Below, piece after piece: positions 11,901 through 24,100 of a stretch of 64,000 nt of DNA. The notes under the pieces are model-generated. The model was not told where the DNA came from and ran no database searches. It saw only the letters and a list, made by a program, of their open reading frames with translations. The DNA comes from Rotaria socialis (Eukaryota > Rotifera > Eurotatoria > Philodinida > Philodinidae). The position numbers were made by a program, and so were the translations under genes. The DNA is taken from positions 153,298 to 217,297 of the forward strand of contig CAJNYU010004046.1 of the NCBI GenBank assembly GCA_905331475.1. The letters are read 5' to 3'. Every line of letters starts with the position of its first letter. The stretch's first letter is position 1.

Positions 11901-14319
11901 GTATCTAGTTCATTTGATAGATACAGAGAACGATTATTAAATAATTATTAGGATAGTGAATGAATGCTATTCCAAGAAGCATTGAAATGATAAACACTTA
12001 TACTTAAAAAAGTCATATGTTAGTTTCTAGTACTTGCGTCTGAATTCATTTGTGGATATGTTTAGACTTTCGGTGAGAGCGGAGTATTTGTAACGAAATA
12101 AGTGAGTAGAAAAAGAATATTTATCACTTACATAGCTACCACTTACAGATTCGAGTTATTCATTGGTAAAGAAATATTTCACGAACACTTAATAATAGTA
12201 TCAATCACGAATTGAATTTTCAATTCAAACCAAAAGATGTAACATTTTTTATGATTGGAACATTTACGATTGTTGTCTCATTCTGTCAATGAAAACCAGT
12301 TAAATTGCTAATGAAAAGACAAAAATAGAAAGATATACATATTCTAGAAAGTATAGGATAGCTTATATTTTGTAACGTCGTATGTACGTAGATACGGGAT
12401 AGGATTAAACAATTGTTCGGTTGTATTTGTATTTTGTATTTCTTGTACAATCTTATTCTGTATCGTATTTAGAATTCTTCTTCTTCTTCTGTATATTTGT
12501 CTAGATTCGAGCACAAAGTGTTCTTAAACAACAACAATCTACTCAACGTGAGCGTATGCCAATAGTACCTGATAAACAAACGGAATTCGAAGAAACAATT
12601 GAAAAATTAAAAATAGCTCTTCGTGAAGCAAAGTACAGATTATTAGTTTTTGTTCTTTATTGTGCTAAAGTCTCTACGAATATATTTAGTAATAAAATTC
12701 AATTATTAATATCTGAGAATGAAACATTACAGAAAGAACAAGATCGTCTTAATGAAGTACAAACAAAAATAGTTAATGAATCCAGAAAACGTGAACAAGA
12801 TCTGCGAAAACAAGTAAAAAACACTTGTCTTTTATGGAATCGTAGAACTTCTTCTTGTTTTTCTTATTATAAAGCATCAAATAGAACTTGAAAAAATGGA
12901 AAGCGACTGTTCAAAACGAACGAATGACAGTCATGACATGATGAAAAGTGTTACAATTCAAAATGAAATACTTTCAACAACGTATCAAGTAAAAATCTAT
13001 ATATTTTTTTCCTACGGTATAGATGTATTTTTCTATTCAAGGAACAAATAGCTACAATACAAACGGATAATGAACGGTCAATATCAATCTTACAAAATCA
13101 ATTACAAACATCAAAACAAGAAATTGAACAATTAAAAAATCGTATTGAATCATTGCGACAAACCAATGCTGATAATGAAAAAGAATCATCTCAAGTTGTC
13201 ATTAATAATGAGATTAATAGAGATGAAATTCTATGGACTTATGCAGAACGTCAACAAGGAGAAGTAACTAAACTGTTTCCTATTGAGTTTCTACACAAGC
13301 CAGATTTCGCTGTCTATCATTATATAAATATAATTATGAGGATAGCAAGCTCATTTTAGACGTGTATCAATTGAATAAAGTCCTTATTAAAAGAAAATTC
13401 CCAAAAAAATAGATATAGCTTGAGTAATTCAAATTAAGCTTCGTCTATTTCAGTTTTAGTACATAAGTTATTCTATATCAAGTACTATGAAAAATAAAAG
13501 AAAATCTTTAAAAGATTCATAAAAATGTTACGTAAGTATTTCATTGTACTTCTAGTGATCAAAATATGTAACCAAAGTATTTATATGAAAGATCTTCTTG
13601 TTAAAACAATTATTTCATTTTCTATGAAATAAAGTATAGCAGTAGAGATACAACTGATGTTGCTGTTCTGTTCAATAGAATCGTTTTATATTTCTTACAA
13701 TAGCAAAATTATTTTGTTCTTTTTTTCTTCAAAGGGATCAGAATCAGCCAGTGTTGATTTTCAATCAAGCGACGTTGCAGTAAAAACTTTAGAAAATGTT
13801 CTATTCGGCAATGCAAACTCGACTCGACCTTCACAGTCGAATATGGACAAACCTCGTCATATACTTTTCGAAGACGTCGAATTAGAACGCCAACGTATTG
13901 AAGAAGAACTTAATAAAACAAAATATCGTTTACTTAATACAACTGAACTTCTTAATGAATCCGAATTAACTAATGTACGTTTGAGTGAACAAGTATCACT
14001 ACTCAAAGATGAAATACGACGTATTGAACGTAATATGGATCGAGCTGAATCAATATCAAATTTAGAATATTTGAAAAATATAATTCTAAAATTTTTCATA
14101 TTAAAATCTGCGCATGAGCGTTTACAAATCATACCTGTTCTTGTTACAATGCTTAAACTAAGTCCTGATGAACAAGCTAAACTGGTTCGGGTGGCACAAG
14201 AAACAGCATCTGTTGTTGATACTTCAGTAAATAATGAATCTAACACACAACCAGTTACTAGCAATGCCAATTCAAGTTCTTCTTCGTCTTCTTGGGGTTC
14301 TTATTTAAATATATGGTGA
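5966..14319 (+). CDS. GCC2: GRIP-domain golgin, GCC2 (GCC185)-like
   Basis: Seventeen exons: 5966-6019, 6084-6209, 6262-6366, 6417-6500, 6567-8774, 9222-9465, 9523-10067, 10126-10245, 10737-10970, 11031-11487, 11540-11642, 11699-11732, 12505-12632, 12690-12813, 12875-12988, 13042-13263 and 13735-14319. The frame stays open throughout and gives about 1,828 aa. The N-terminus reads SKLESMPPDELIKLFKSQ, close to the start of vertebrate GCC2. Almost all the rest is coiled coil. A GRIP domain lies near the C-terminus (14050-14220, NLEYLKNIILKFFILKSAHE then LSPDEQAKL); in the family this domain binds Arl1/Rab GTPases on the trans-Golgi. The protein should tether endosome-derived vesicles at the trans-Golgi. 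A Ser-rich tail ends in WGSYLNIW. The 2.2-kb fifth exon carries a 21-residue tandem array described separately. Introns 9 (10246-10736) and 12 (11733-12504) are unusually long for this locus. Confidence 0.9.
6789..8297 (+). repeat. 63-bp/21-residue coding tandem repeat
   Basis: About 24 consecutive copies of a 63-bp unit within exon 5 of the golgin gene. Each unit encodes 21 residues, exactly three heptads, with consensus like LMEEELNDLRSKLNTFDKDKQ written over two stretches: LMEEELNDLR then SKLNTFDKDK plus Q. One unit (the second) is 20 residues long, lacking one Glu, and the last unit decays. Some neighbours are nearly identical; the pair SLRSTATSFDQN recurs two units apart, which points to recent unequal exchange or slippage. 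Repeat length in multiples of three heptads keeps the coiled-coil register. Confidence 0.93.
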
Positions 14320-16222
14320 TACGATCCGTTTTATTTATTTATGTGATAGAATTGTTCTTGCAAAATAATAAAACGAAACATGTTTTATTAGATTATAATT
14401 AATTTTATTTTTATTCATGTTTCTACTTTTTATGGTGTTATTTCTTTTATTTTTACGATGAGCAACCAAGAAACTAATCAATGTCTCTAGCGGCTTTTAG
14501 CCAATTCTTGTTATTCCCTACTATCATTTTGCTAATACAAAAAAATATATCTCAAATGGATTCTCACATATGGAAAATTGAATATAAGTTAAATAATTTT
14601 GCAAGAGACAAATATCGTCAACGTTTATACTATAATGTAGTCAGATTCTAATCTGTTTTCTTTTTATTACGGCATTTTCTCTTGTCATCGCCTAAAATAG
14701 ACAAAAAATACCAATCGAATCGATTTTCGGCTTTCTGAACCACATACAATTAAATTAATTTCGATTCAGTTTCGTTTAGAGATATGGTTTTATTTAATAT
14801 AAAAACAGTATGCTAAAAAAGAGCAAAACAAGTCACAACAATCGGCATTATTTTACCTATCAAGACAAAGCATTTACTTTTTCATCATTTCAATACTAGA
14901 CAACAGTGTCATCCAGTTACATCAATTTGAAAATCATAAAAAAAATAAAATCTGAATCTTAGTCGAATTGAAAATTAATTCATTTGCGTTTTTATCATCT
15001 TCTACGCTAACGTATGATGATGATGAGATAAATTAAATTTCATAAAAATCGAATTTATCAGAGCTGAATGCTAATTTTTCAATATCCAAAAATAAGCCAA
15101 TGTCATACATAGTTTACCTTTTGAAAATAAAATAATTCTCATAAATTCTGCAATATGGTGTGATGTAACTTCATCTCGACATACACCACCATGCACAGCA
15201 ATACTTTAAAGCTTTCTACCTGATTACTCTCTATCATACTAAATTTCAGTAAAAATATAAAGAGACACGATAACCGAAAGAAAAAATGAAGACAATATCA
15301 TGGAAGATGATACGGTGTTTTTTCTTCCTCTTTCCCGTTTATTGCTCTTCTCAATGCCAACTTTAACAACAGCAAGAATGTCCAATGTTCACGCATATCT
15401 CTAGTATGTAGTTTGATATGAAATGCTTACGAGCAATTGAACCTATCTATTTCAAAAACTAAACATATTCAATACACGTTGCTAGTTAAGCAGATAGAGT
15501 CATCAAAGTTCTACATCGGTAACTGCTCTAAAAATAAAGGAAACAATATTTCATTTTCTGTTCAACCAGTCGATATTATACGTATGAGAAAAATCCATAT
15601 ACACGACCAGAAGCACATATACTTTCATCTTATCTTGTCATGTAGAATCGATGCAAGTTGATGACAATGTCTATTTATAGCAAAAGATTTTTCAACTCAT
15701 GGGTAGACTATTTGGTTTTCATTTTATTTTACACGGGTTGTTTTGAACTTTTGCATTTTGAGACAATTAGTTTGTTGAATGAGGATATAATCACAGAACT
15801 TGCATTAAAAATAAGTAGTCATATATGACACAGAACGTTTTGACAATACTATGTCCAAGCTTTCATTATTGCCAATGTTTTATTTTTCGTATAGTTCAGG
15901 ACATGTTCGTTTTAATGACAAAATCATTTAATTTCTAGTACAATTCAAGAATAAAATATCATTGTACACCGGGAGCGCAGAGCGTTTCAACATAGGAAAA
16001 TGTTCGAAATAGCGGATTTATCAGCTAAGCTATTTTTGTTCCTGTGTGATATTTTGATTACTAGCGACACAAAGGAATTTTGTTATTTAAAAGAGGACGA
16101 TGTAAAGCAACAAACTTTTAAATGTAACTCATGTGAAATATATATATATATATTATTTGCTTTAGACTGAATCTACTATAAGGCATACTTGAAGACTCTC
16201 TAATTTTACAATATTTACGATA
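14320..16222. other. Gene-free stretch
   Basis: About 1.9 kb between the golgin and the CIMIP2C-like gene. It is A+T-rich, with a (TA)n tract at about 16139-16153. The open frame at 15437-15661 lacks any recognisable feature. AATAAA-like signals shortly after 14319 (for example near 14367) suit the golgin's polyadenylation. Confidence 0.45.
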
Positions 16223-17148
16223 ATGTCACGAGCTGCAGGTACTTTACAAACAACTTATAATGCTAGTATGTATTCCAAGCAACATATTTTCTTATACTCT
16301 TCGATTAATGTTTAATATCTTTAGCTTATTATCCACCCTCACTCATGCCAGGTTACCGAGGTAATTTCAATAGAATTTCCCTAACAAGAGATAGATAATC
16401 AAAAGTATATTTTAGGTCATATTCCAACTACTCAATTTCAATGTGGTGAAACATTTGGTAATACATCAGCAAAATATTTTCAAGATTATCGTAGTGAAGC
16501 ATTGAATTCATCCAAAAGTCTTTATGCAAGAGGTTGATTACATTTTATTCATTTTTTAATTGTATTATTTCATAACTAATCTTAGGAGGATATTTTCCAA
16601 CACCATATACTCATCAACCCGAACTTGTAATGAGCGATCGTCGTCGTAGTCGTGACCAATATCTTTATACACCAAAATATGCGCTTAACAACACACATGC
16701 TGACCGAACAAATGAAATAAGAAAATTTTATCAAGTGAATTAAGATTATTTTATTGCATTAAAAAAAATGTTTTCTATGTTCTAGCTTTCACAAGAACAT
16801 CGTGATACATATTCAGATCGAAGTGGCACTTCACATCCTGTTGAACATTTTACATTACCTGTATCCAATGACAGAATGTATGAAGCTAATTTACCATAGT
16901 AAGTTAAAATATAATTTTATTCTTTTTATTATGTTGTTACGTTTAGTTCATCAATGTTACTTCGTCATACATCCACTATTAACATTCCTGTTGATCGAAA
17001 TTTTCCACCGGTAAAAGAAGTGGCTAAACAAGGGAATTTTAAATTATTTCATCCGATTAATCAAACTTCGAATAATATTCAAGATTTATCAAAACAACAG
17101 CAACATTCAGCAATAAATACAATGCAAACTGTTGATTATTTGTGTTGA
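16223..17148 (+). CDS. CIMIP2C: Ciliary microtubule inner protein 2C-like (FAM166C)
   Basis: Six exons: 16223-16265, 16325-16360, 16416-16532, 16586-16734, 16786-16898 and 16947-17148, about 219 aa. The protein begins MSRAAGTLQTTYNATYYPP, followed by SLMPGYRGHIPTTQF. This is the hallmark of FAM166/CIMIP2 proteins, where a GYxGHxP motif is followed by F-x-x-G-x-x-F/YG. Next come KYFQDYRSEA, GGYFPTPYTHQP and RDQYLYTPKY, which collinearly match vertebrate FAM166C (C2orf70). Known family members bind the inside of axonemal doublet microtubules. A role in cilia is therefore expected and suits a ciliated animal. The first intron splits codon Thr after AATGCTA. The C-terminal ~65 residues (after YSSMLLRH) are less conserved. 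The ortholog call rests on remembered motifs and should be confirmed by alignment. Confidence 0.87.
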
Positions 17149-18240
17149 TTAAAATTTGGTTTTCAAAAAATTATGATGAAGTGTAATCGAACATTTGCAT
17201 TTTTGTTTCTCTTTTCTTATCTTCAATTTAATTGAATCGTCGAATATTTAAGTTACATCTGATTTAATTATAAAATTGAATCTTCGTATTTGGTTTAAAC
17301 ATAGATTGATGATACATTTTCTTCAACAGTCAAGTAGAATAACAGTATTTTTGAATTAATTGACATGATTTTTATTTCTATAAAAGAAGATTCAAGTTTT
17401 TTTTGTTTAAATAAATGTTTTTATTTGTGAATTACTATTTAGAGATGTCAAAAATCAAAGGTATATTTCATTGTGAATCTAAATGATCACACTATTCTTT
17501 GTAATTACATATTAAGTAGATCATATTGTATCTGTAGTTCTGTGTACAAAAGCAATATCAATACTGAGTGTTGAATCAAATTAGTTGATTTACATATATG
17601 TTTTACACTTTATTGCAATGAAAATAACAAATAAATAATCGTCTTGTAGAGAGTTATATTTTGTTATATATCATTAGAAGAAGAAGAAAAAAAAGATTAA
17701 AAAAAGCAAAACGATAACGATGTATGCTCTCAAATATGCACACGTACGAAACTTGTAGTAACTACAGCTTCATTTCACTCGTATTTATCCTCTTTTTCTT
17801 TTGTACTTATAATAGACGTCAAGTTTTTATTTTTTGTTGATAATTATAAATATTTCCTTCGTTGAATATTGACTAATCATCGGCGGGGAAAGTAGTTATA
17901 AATTCTAGCATAATAATTATTTTGTGGTTAATTTTTCTGAGGATTGCAACATAATAAAAGAAATAGTATGAAGAGATCTCTCATTTTCTTTTCTTGTTGT
18001 GATCGTTTTTTTCTTCTAGTGAATGACACAGGCTATCGAGTTCTATTCAGATTCTACTCTTTGATAATAGAAATATTTTCTCATACAATCGAATCATTAT
18101 AACTCCCGTTCATATACTGATTGAAATGATTAAAAAAACTTAAAATTAGAAGTTTGATGATTTTAGTAAAGATGAAGTTTTCGTGCTGTTGCAAACAGCA
18201 GCTAACGTGCAAGGTTTTATTGAATGATCTTTGATTCTAT

Positions 18241-18761
18241 TTGTGTACTCAAAAAATGAGCACACTACTAAAATCGGTCAGTGTGTCCGTCCGTTTATTC
18301 GATAACTCTTCACAATTACATTCGATTGAGCTGAAATTTTGTGCACAGAATTGTCTCATCAATATCTAGGTCGAGTTCGGAGATGAGAAAGATCCGTCAA
18401 GAAATGACTGAATTATCGAAAAAATTGTCATTATTGACAAGGCCATCCCTGAGGGGGAGTACAGGGATTTTTCAAAAATACTTTTTTTTCTCAGAATTAT
18501 CCACAACATATATAAATCGACTCAGTTTTTAACGCTGATTCTGAATCTGATATTAGTTTTGAACTAAATCGTAGCTTTCTGACGAAACATCGCCTGAAAA
18601 ACGTCTCAAAATGCACAAAAACTGCATCCAGAAATCAGATTGTCTAGTTTCTCATGATAATTTTGGTGTTCAGACATTCTAGAATAACTCATATGTCACA
18701 TACACTTTTTGCAGTACACATAACTCTCGGATGAAATACGAAGTGTCCACATTTATTTATT
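18241..18761 (+). repeat. Dispersed repeat family, longer copy
   Basis: Begins TTGTGTACTC and ends near CACATTTATTTAT. It shares a series of blocks, in the same order and orientation, with 27662-27967: TCGGTCAGTGTGTCCG, TGAAATTTTGT followed by CACAGAAT, TCTCATCAATATCT, GTACAGGGATTTT, AAATCGACTCAGTTTTT and GCAGTACACATAAC. This copy has two internal segments (about 18385-18440 and 18530-18709) that the other lacks. I see no open frame or terminal inverted repeat, so it looks like a non-autonomous element or a decayed remnant. Confidence 0.8.
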
Positions 18762-20917
18762 ATTGATATTAATTGATGAATTGAAGAAGATAAAGTCTTG
18801 CATGAATACAGATGAATAAAACTTTGACTAGTTAGAGATACTATTTCAGTTCTCTTGTGATTGAATCTTATTTTTTTAATTTATATTTTCTTGTCTCTTG
18901 TTGTCGTAGTTGTTGTTTTTTGGATTACTTTTATTGGTTCAATTCTGATGAACATTCGTTGATGTTTATGTTTATTTATCTTGATACAGAATTAGTAGTC
19001 TTCAGAGATTGCATAGTATATTTTTCTTTTTATGAAGCATGATATATTTGTACACAAATTATTTTGCATAAAAAAATGATCACGATTGAAATGTGCATTT
19101 GGTAAAAGTAGATGAATATGATCGAGAGAGATCGATGAATAGTTAGGCGTGTACTGACATCATCATCATCATCATGTTGTTGCGTTGAATGCACTATTGT
19201 TTTATAGTATCTTGACTTAAAATTTACAAGCTAAACGAATGTGCTACTAAAGAATTTGAACAACATATACTTGGGTAGTTTTCTGTTAGAGACTCTCTTT
19301 CATAAACATTTACTTTACTAATGTCATAATTTAAAAGGAAAAAAATCTGCATACAAAGCTAATGGTATAATGATAATTTGCTGTCGTCGAAATAGTTTTG
19401 GATATTATTCATGCAGCTGACATACCGTGTATACTGATGTTACTCATTTTGTATTTGTATTAATTCTCTATTGTCACACCGAAACGTCGATATTGATAAG
19501 AACAATTCTTGGAAAATCTGTGATTACTTGAATAAAAAATTAGAAACTACGACTGTTGTGTAATGAATTTCTTATCATACGAACGATTTTTTCTTCTGCT
19601 GAGAGAAGGTCGAAGATGAATTTAAAAATAATATTAACCATAATAATGCAGGATTAATATTGACATTTCTCGGTTATTTATATTCCTTCATCAGCTGAAG
19701 TTCTTTTAGAATAAAGTCGCATAAAAAAATCAGAAATGTTACAATAAAATTTGACGCCCAATATTCATTTATGTTAATAAGTTAAGTCAATATGAATTGC
19801 ATCATGGAGCGTCAATATTCAATTTTATTATCAACTATATATATATTGGTATTTACGTTAGAATTATGAGTTACATGCGAACAAATCTCCTAAACAAAAT
19901 ATTAGTTATCGTCTTTTAGCTTTCTTCAATTATTATCTCATTGTTTAATCGAAGAAAACTATGCGAGACATCAACTTTCTAAATCCTGTAAACTAAAATA
20001 CGAATCACAAAAAAAAGAGATTATTGAAAGATAGAACATTTATTTCAAGGATAACCTTTCGAACACCTATCAATCATAACAATCAGAAGTGAATGATTGA
20101 GAATAAGTAGAAGTGTAACATGAGGCATGAGAATAGGAATTGAAGAAAAGAAAGAAAGAAAGTCACTTACAATACTACAAACAATTAGTAAATATTATGT
20201 ATGTACAAACAAGCATATATAATCATCATCAATTGTATCTATAGAACAGACGAGATTCCAAACGAAAAGTACTACAGTCATATTTCTGAAATACCGATAG
20301 AGAAGAGCAAAATACTCAAATTTTCAGTAGTATTCTATCATTAATACCTTGTTGCATTGTATCTAAAAATCTAAGTATGTTGAATCAAACATGAATAAAG
20401 ATTACAATTAACTAAGGTATTTTATTGGACATAATGTAAACTTACGTTACATCATCTTTGGCGAATTGATGCATATTGATCATTGAATAGAACAATAATG
20501 ATTGAAAACTTATATGTAAACTTTCAGTCAACAAATCGCTCATTATTATTATTATTATTTAGCATATTTTGTAGTATTCGTAGGAGAAATAACCAAAAAC
20601 AATTATTACCATAATATGTTAAACGTTTTGAATTGTATGTATGATACCTAACATATTCTTTTCAATGTCACTGCATACTAAATTCTTTACTTAAACAATG
20701 AATAACTGACTTTTTGATGGTTGAATTCGTAATCTTTATTACATACAGTCACTGTGATCATAGCCTAATAGGTAATCTTTTTTCTCTCTTGCATTCATTA
20801 CTCTTTCTCATTTTTTTGTGATATTTCGTGTAAAGTCTTCTTCTGTAGTATAACACAGGCTGGACATTAAAGCCTCTTCGCCTCTCTTTACAATTTACAT
20901 CGAGCGTAAAACAAACA

Positions 20918-21062
20918 ATGACATATATATATATATATATCTATATAAATACACACGTACAAAAAAGAAGAGAAAGAGAGAGAGAGAGATCAAGCTGGAC
21001 CGAGTACATAAGGGTGCGTAGAGATAAACTAGAGTACTTGCATTCAAACACACACACACACA
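20918..21062. repeat. Microsatellite cluster (TA)n, (GA)n, (CA)n
   Basis: Three simple dinucleotide tracts occur within 145 bp. The reading frame through it is compositional only. Confidence 0.85.
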
Positions 21063-21148
21063 GCAACTTGATTAGACCACTGTCAGCTGTCATTTGTATA
21101 ACCGATTTTGGTTCTTCTTATATTAATCAATTAAGTACTTAACAAAGG

Positions 21149-24100
21149 ATGTCAATATCAAGACGTCATTTATTCTGTATTATACTTTTATATATTAGTA
21201 CAGGTTTGTTTTTCTTTGGAAATTAAATTTTTATGTATCTGTTATTGAATCTTTCTCATAGATTTACTTCATGCAAAACAGCATTCAATTTATGTTCAAA
21301 ATTATCATCAAGAATTTGATTATGCAAGTGCAGATAGAATGCCATCATCATCATCATCATCATCATCATTTTTTCAAAAAGAAGATGATATAAAGAGTGC
21401 ATCAAATGAAGATTTAGAAAATTTTCAATCAACAACATTGCCGACTGTTGAATTTTTGTCAGATATTTCAACAAATGATGCTCCATCAACAATCACTCCA
21501 GTACATGATTCAAGAATCGCCACGGACTTGATTTCTACGAGTGAAAAAACTATATTGCCACACAACAGTACGTATTCACCCCACAATATGTCTTTACCAT
21601 CAACGAAAAATGAATATTATGATTTTGATTATCGAGAACCAACTCCACCACATGAACATGTAAATCAAACAACTGATACATTTCAAATTAATAATTCAAC
21701 GAATCCAACATTCATTCAAAATTATACTGATTTCCTTGTTGATTGGTCCAACAAAACTCATATTGTTCGTAAAATTTTTCCGATTAATAAACAATATGAG
21801 AGAAATAGTACAATATTAGAAGAAGCAACTAAACATTTAACAGATCGAAAATCAATGCAATCACTTGTTCATTTACTTCCACCAAATTTTTGGTCACAAA
21901 TACAACATAATCAATCAATAGTTCCTCAAAATCAAACTAACTATATGAAACCATTCTTACCTAATCCTGTTTTACTAGCAGAAGCAGCTGCACAAGCAGG
22001 TTTACCTGGTCCAGGACCTTATCCTATACCAGAACACTTATGGCCGCGAAATCCTCCGCAAACCGTGCTAAAACTATCAAAAACCAGTAATTTTCACATG
22101 AAAGAATAAATTTATTTTATAATAAACTTGTAATTTTAGCAACAACAAGTCGACCATTATATCTAACACAGACAACAACGTTGCGACCACGACCATTTGT
22201 CCCTGTAAAACCAGCTACATCGCCACCAAACAATAATAATATGCACTCATTATTTGCTCAGCTTGGTTTCAATTGTCCATTGGGTGTTAATAATATTCGT
22301 TTTCCAGATCGAAGATTATGCAATATGTATTACACTTGTTTACCATCAGGTCTGCCTGAACCAAACCTTTGTCCAGAAGGTCATCTTTTTTCAGAATCTT
22401 CTTACGATTGTGAATTAACTTCAAAAGTTAATTGTGGAACACGTGTAGCAGCCTATTTTGAACCTGATGACAATCAAGTTGATCCGATTACAAGCACATC
22501 ACAATCAAAATCAGCTATATCAAATGGTACTATTGAATGTACTCTTGGAGCTGATGGTTATTTTGAAGATCCATTATATTGTAATGTGTATCATCAGTGT
22601 ATTGCTGGAATGGATTATATTGAGCATTGCCCTAATCAATTAGCTTGGAACGAAGAAAAGAAAATGTGTGACTGGTATGTTTTTAAACTTTCAATATAAT
22701 TTATTTACAGTAATTTATTATTAGGGCAACAAATGTCAATTGTACTGGTAAAACAATGCCTGTTGTACAAAGTAAAACATCATTTTGTACTAATCGGCAA
22801 GATGGTCGTTACCCATCAGAAAAATATTGTAATGTATTTCATCATTGTATCGGTGGTACTGATCATATTGTACGATGTACTGGTGAATTACAATGGGATG
22901 ATAGAAGAAAAGAGTGCGGTTGGGAATCATCTGTTCATTGCGGTGCACCAAAAAAGATGTTGCCTCATGAAAATAAATTTAATTCAACATTTTGTACTGG
23001 AAAAGCAGATGGGTAAGAAAAATCTTTCTTAGTATCTGTAAGGTTGTTTCTTGTTTTTTTTGAATCCACAAGAAATTGAATTAAAATCTTTTGATCCAAT
23101 AAGTTTAATCGTTAGTTAAAATAGCAAAATCCAGGTTCAATTTACTAAAAAAGATTTCTCTTTTTCTTTCAATTTTGATAATGAATGGTCTTCGAGAATA
23201 AGATTTTGCTTGATAAAAATATATATGATGATGATGATGTCATCATCATATTGTCATTTCAATGACAAAATTTACATAATCTTCTCTGATGATGACAAAT
23301 AAAAGTGTAAAGAAGGTCAAATTTATATTTAATGACATATAATAAGATGCAAACAACGATAGAAGGGCACAGTAATACGATAATTATCATAATTATAAAC
23401 ATCGCATATCTGAATATCATCTACAAATTTAATTTTAATTTTCCTTTTTCAATATTCAATGAACTGTTTGTTTTTTAAAGCGAATTACAAAAACTTGTTT
23501 CCTACTATTTCATATACTTTTTTTTCTACAAGTGAAAGAAATTTTCATGAAATTTATATTAGTTTTTATTTCTGTCTTATACAATAGATCATATCCAAAT
23601 GAAGAATACTGTAATGTATATCATGTATGTGAATCTGGTACTGATAGTATGCGCCAATGTCCTCATCAGTTATTTTGGGATAATGAACAAAAAAAATGTG
23701 AATGGTCGGATAAAGTTCATTGCTCTGGGCGTACTCTTGTTGCTCTTTCAATGAAATCAAGTTTATTTTGTATGGAAAAATCAAATGGAGTTTATATGGA
23801 TCCACAATGTAAGATTGAATTTTCTTTCAAAAACAAAACAAACAAAAAAACTTGATCTTTTCTTCTCCTTAACAATAGATTGTAATGTTTATCATCAATG
23901 TATGGCGGATATTGATGTTAAATTACAATGTCCAGAAAGATTAATATTCAATGAAACATTAAAACGATGTGACTGGCCGGAATTAACAATATGTAAAAGT
24001 GGAAATATATTAGTTGAAAATAATGATAGCAGTGGATTCTGTTCAGATAAAGTAAATTGAAAAGAAAGAAAAAAAGAAAATGAAATGAAATAAATGAATT

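Larger units (their letters stand above)
17149..21148. other. Gene-poor 4-kb stretch
   Basis: No open frame here has convincing coding character. It contains one copy of a dispersed repeat (18241-18761, listed separately). Microsatellites lie just before the chitin-binding gene: (TA)n at 20923-20945, (GA)n at 20970-20990 and (CA)n at 21049-21062. The rest is featureless A+T-rich sequence. The promoter of the chitin-binding gene is presumably near its right end. Confidence 0.45.

Noticed and set aside
15437..15661. 74-codon open frame
   Set aside because: No domain, no splice partners, and composition as expected for A+T-rich noncoding DNA.
20918..21142. Open frame over microsatellites
   Set aside because: Composition is dictated by TA, GA and CA repeats.
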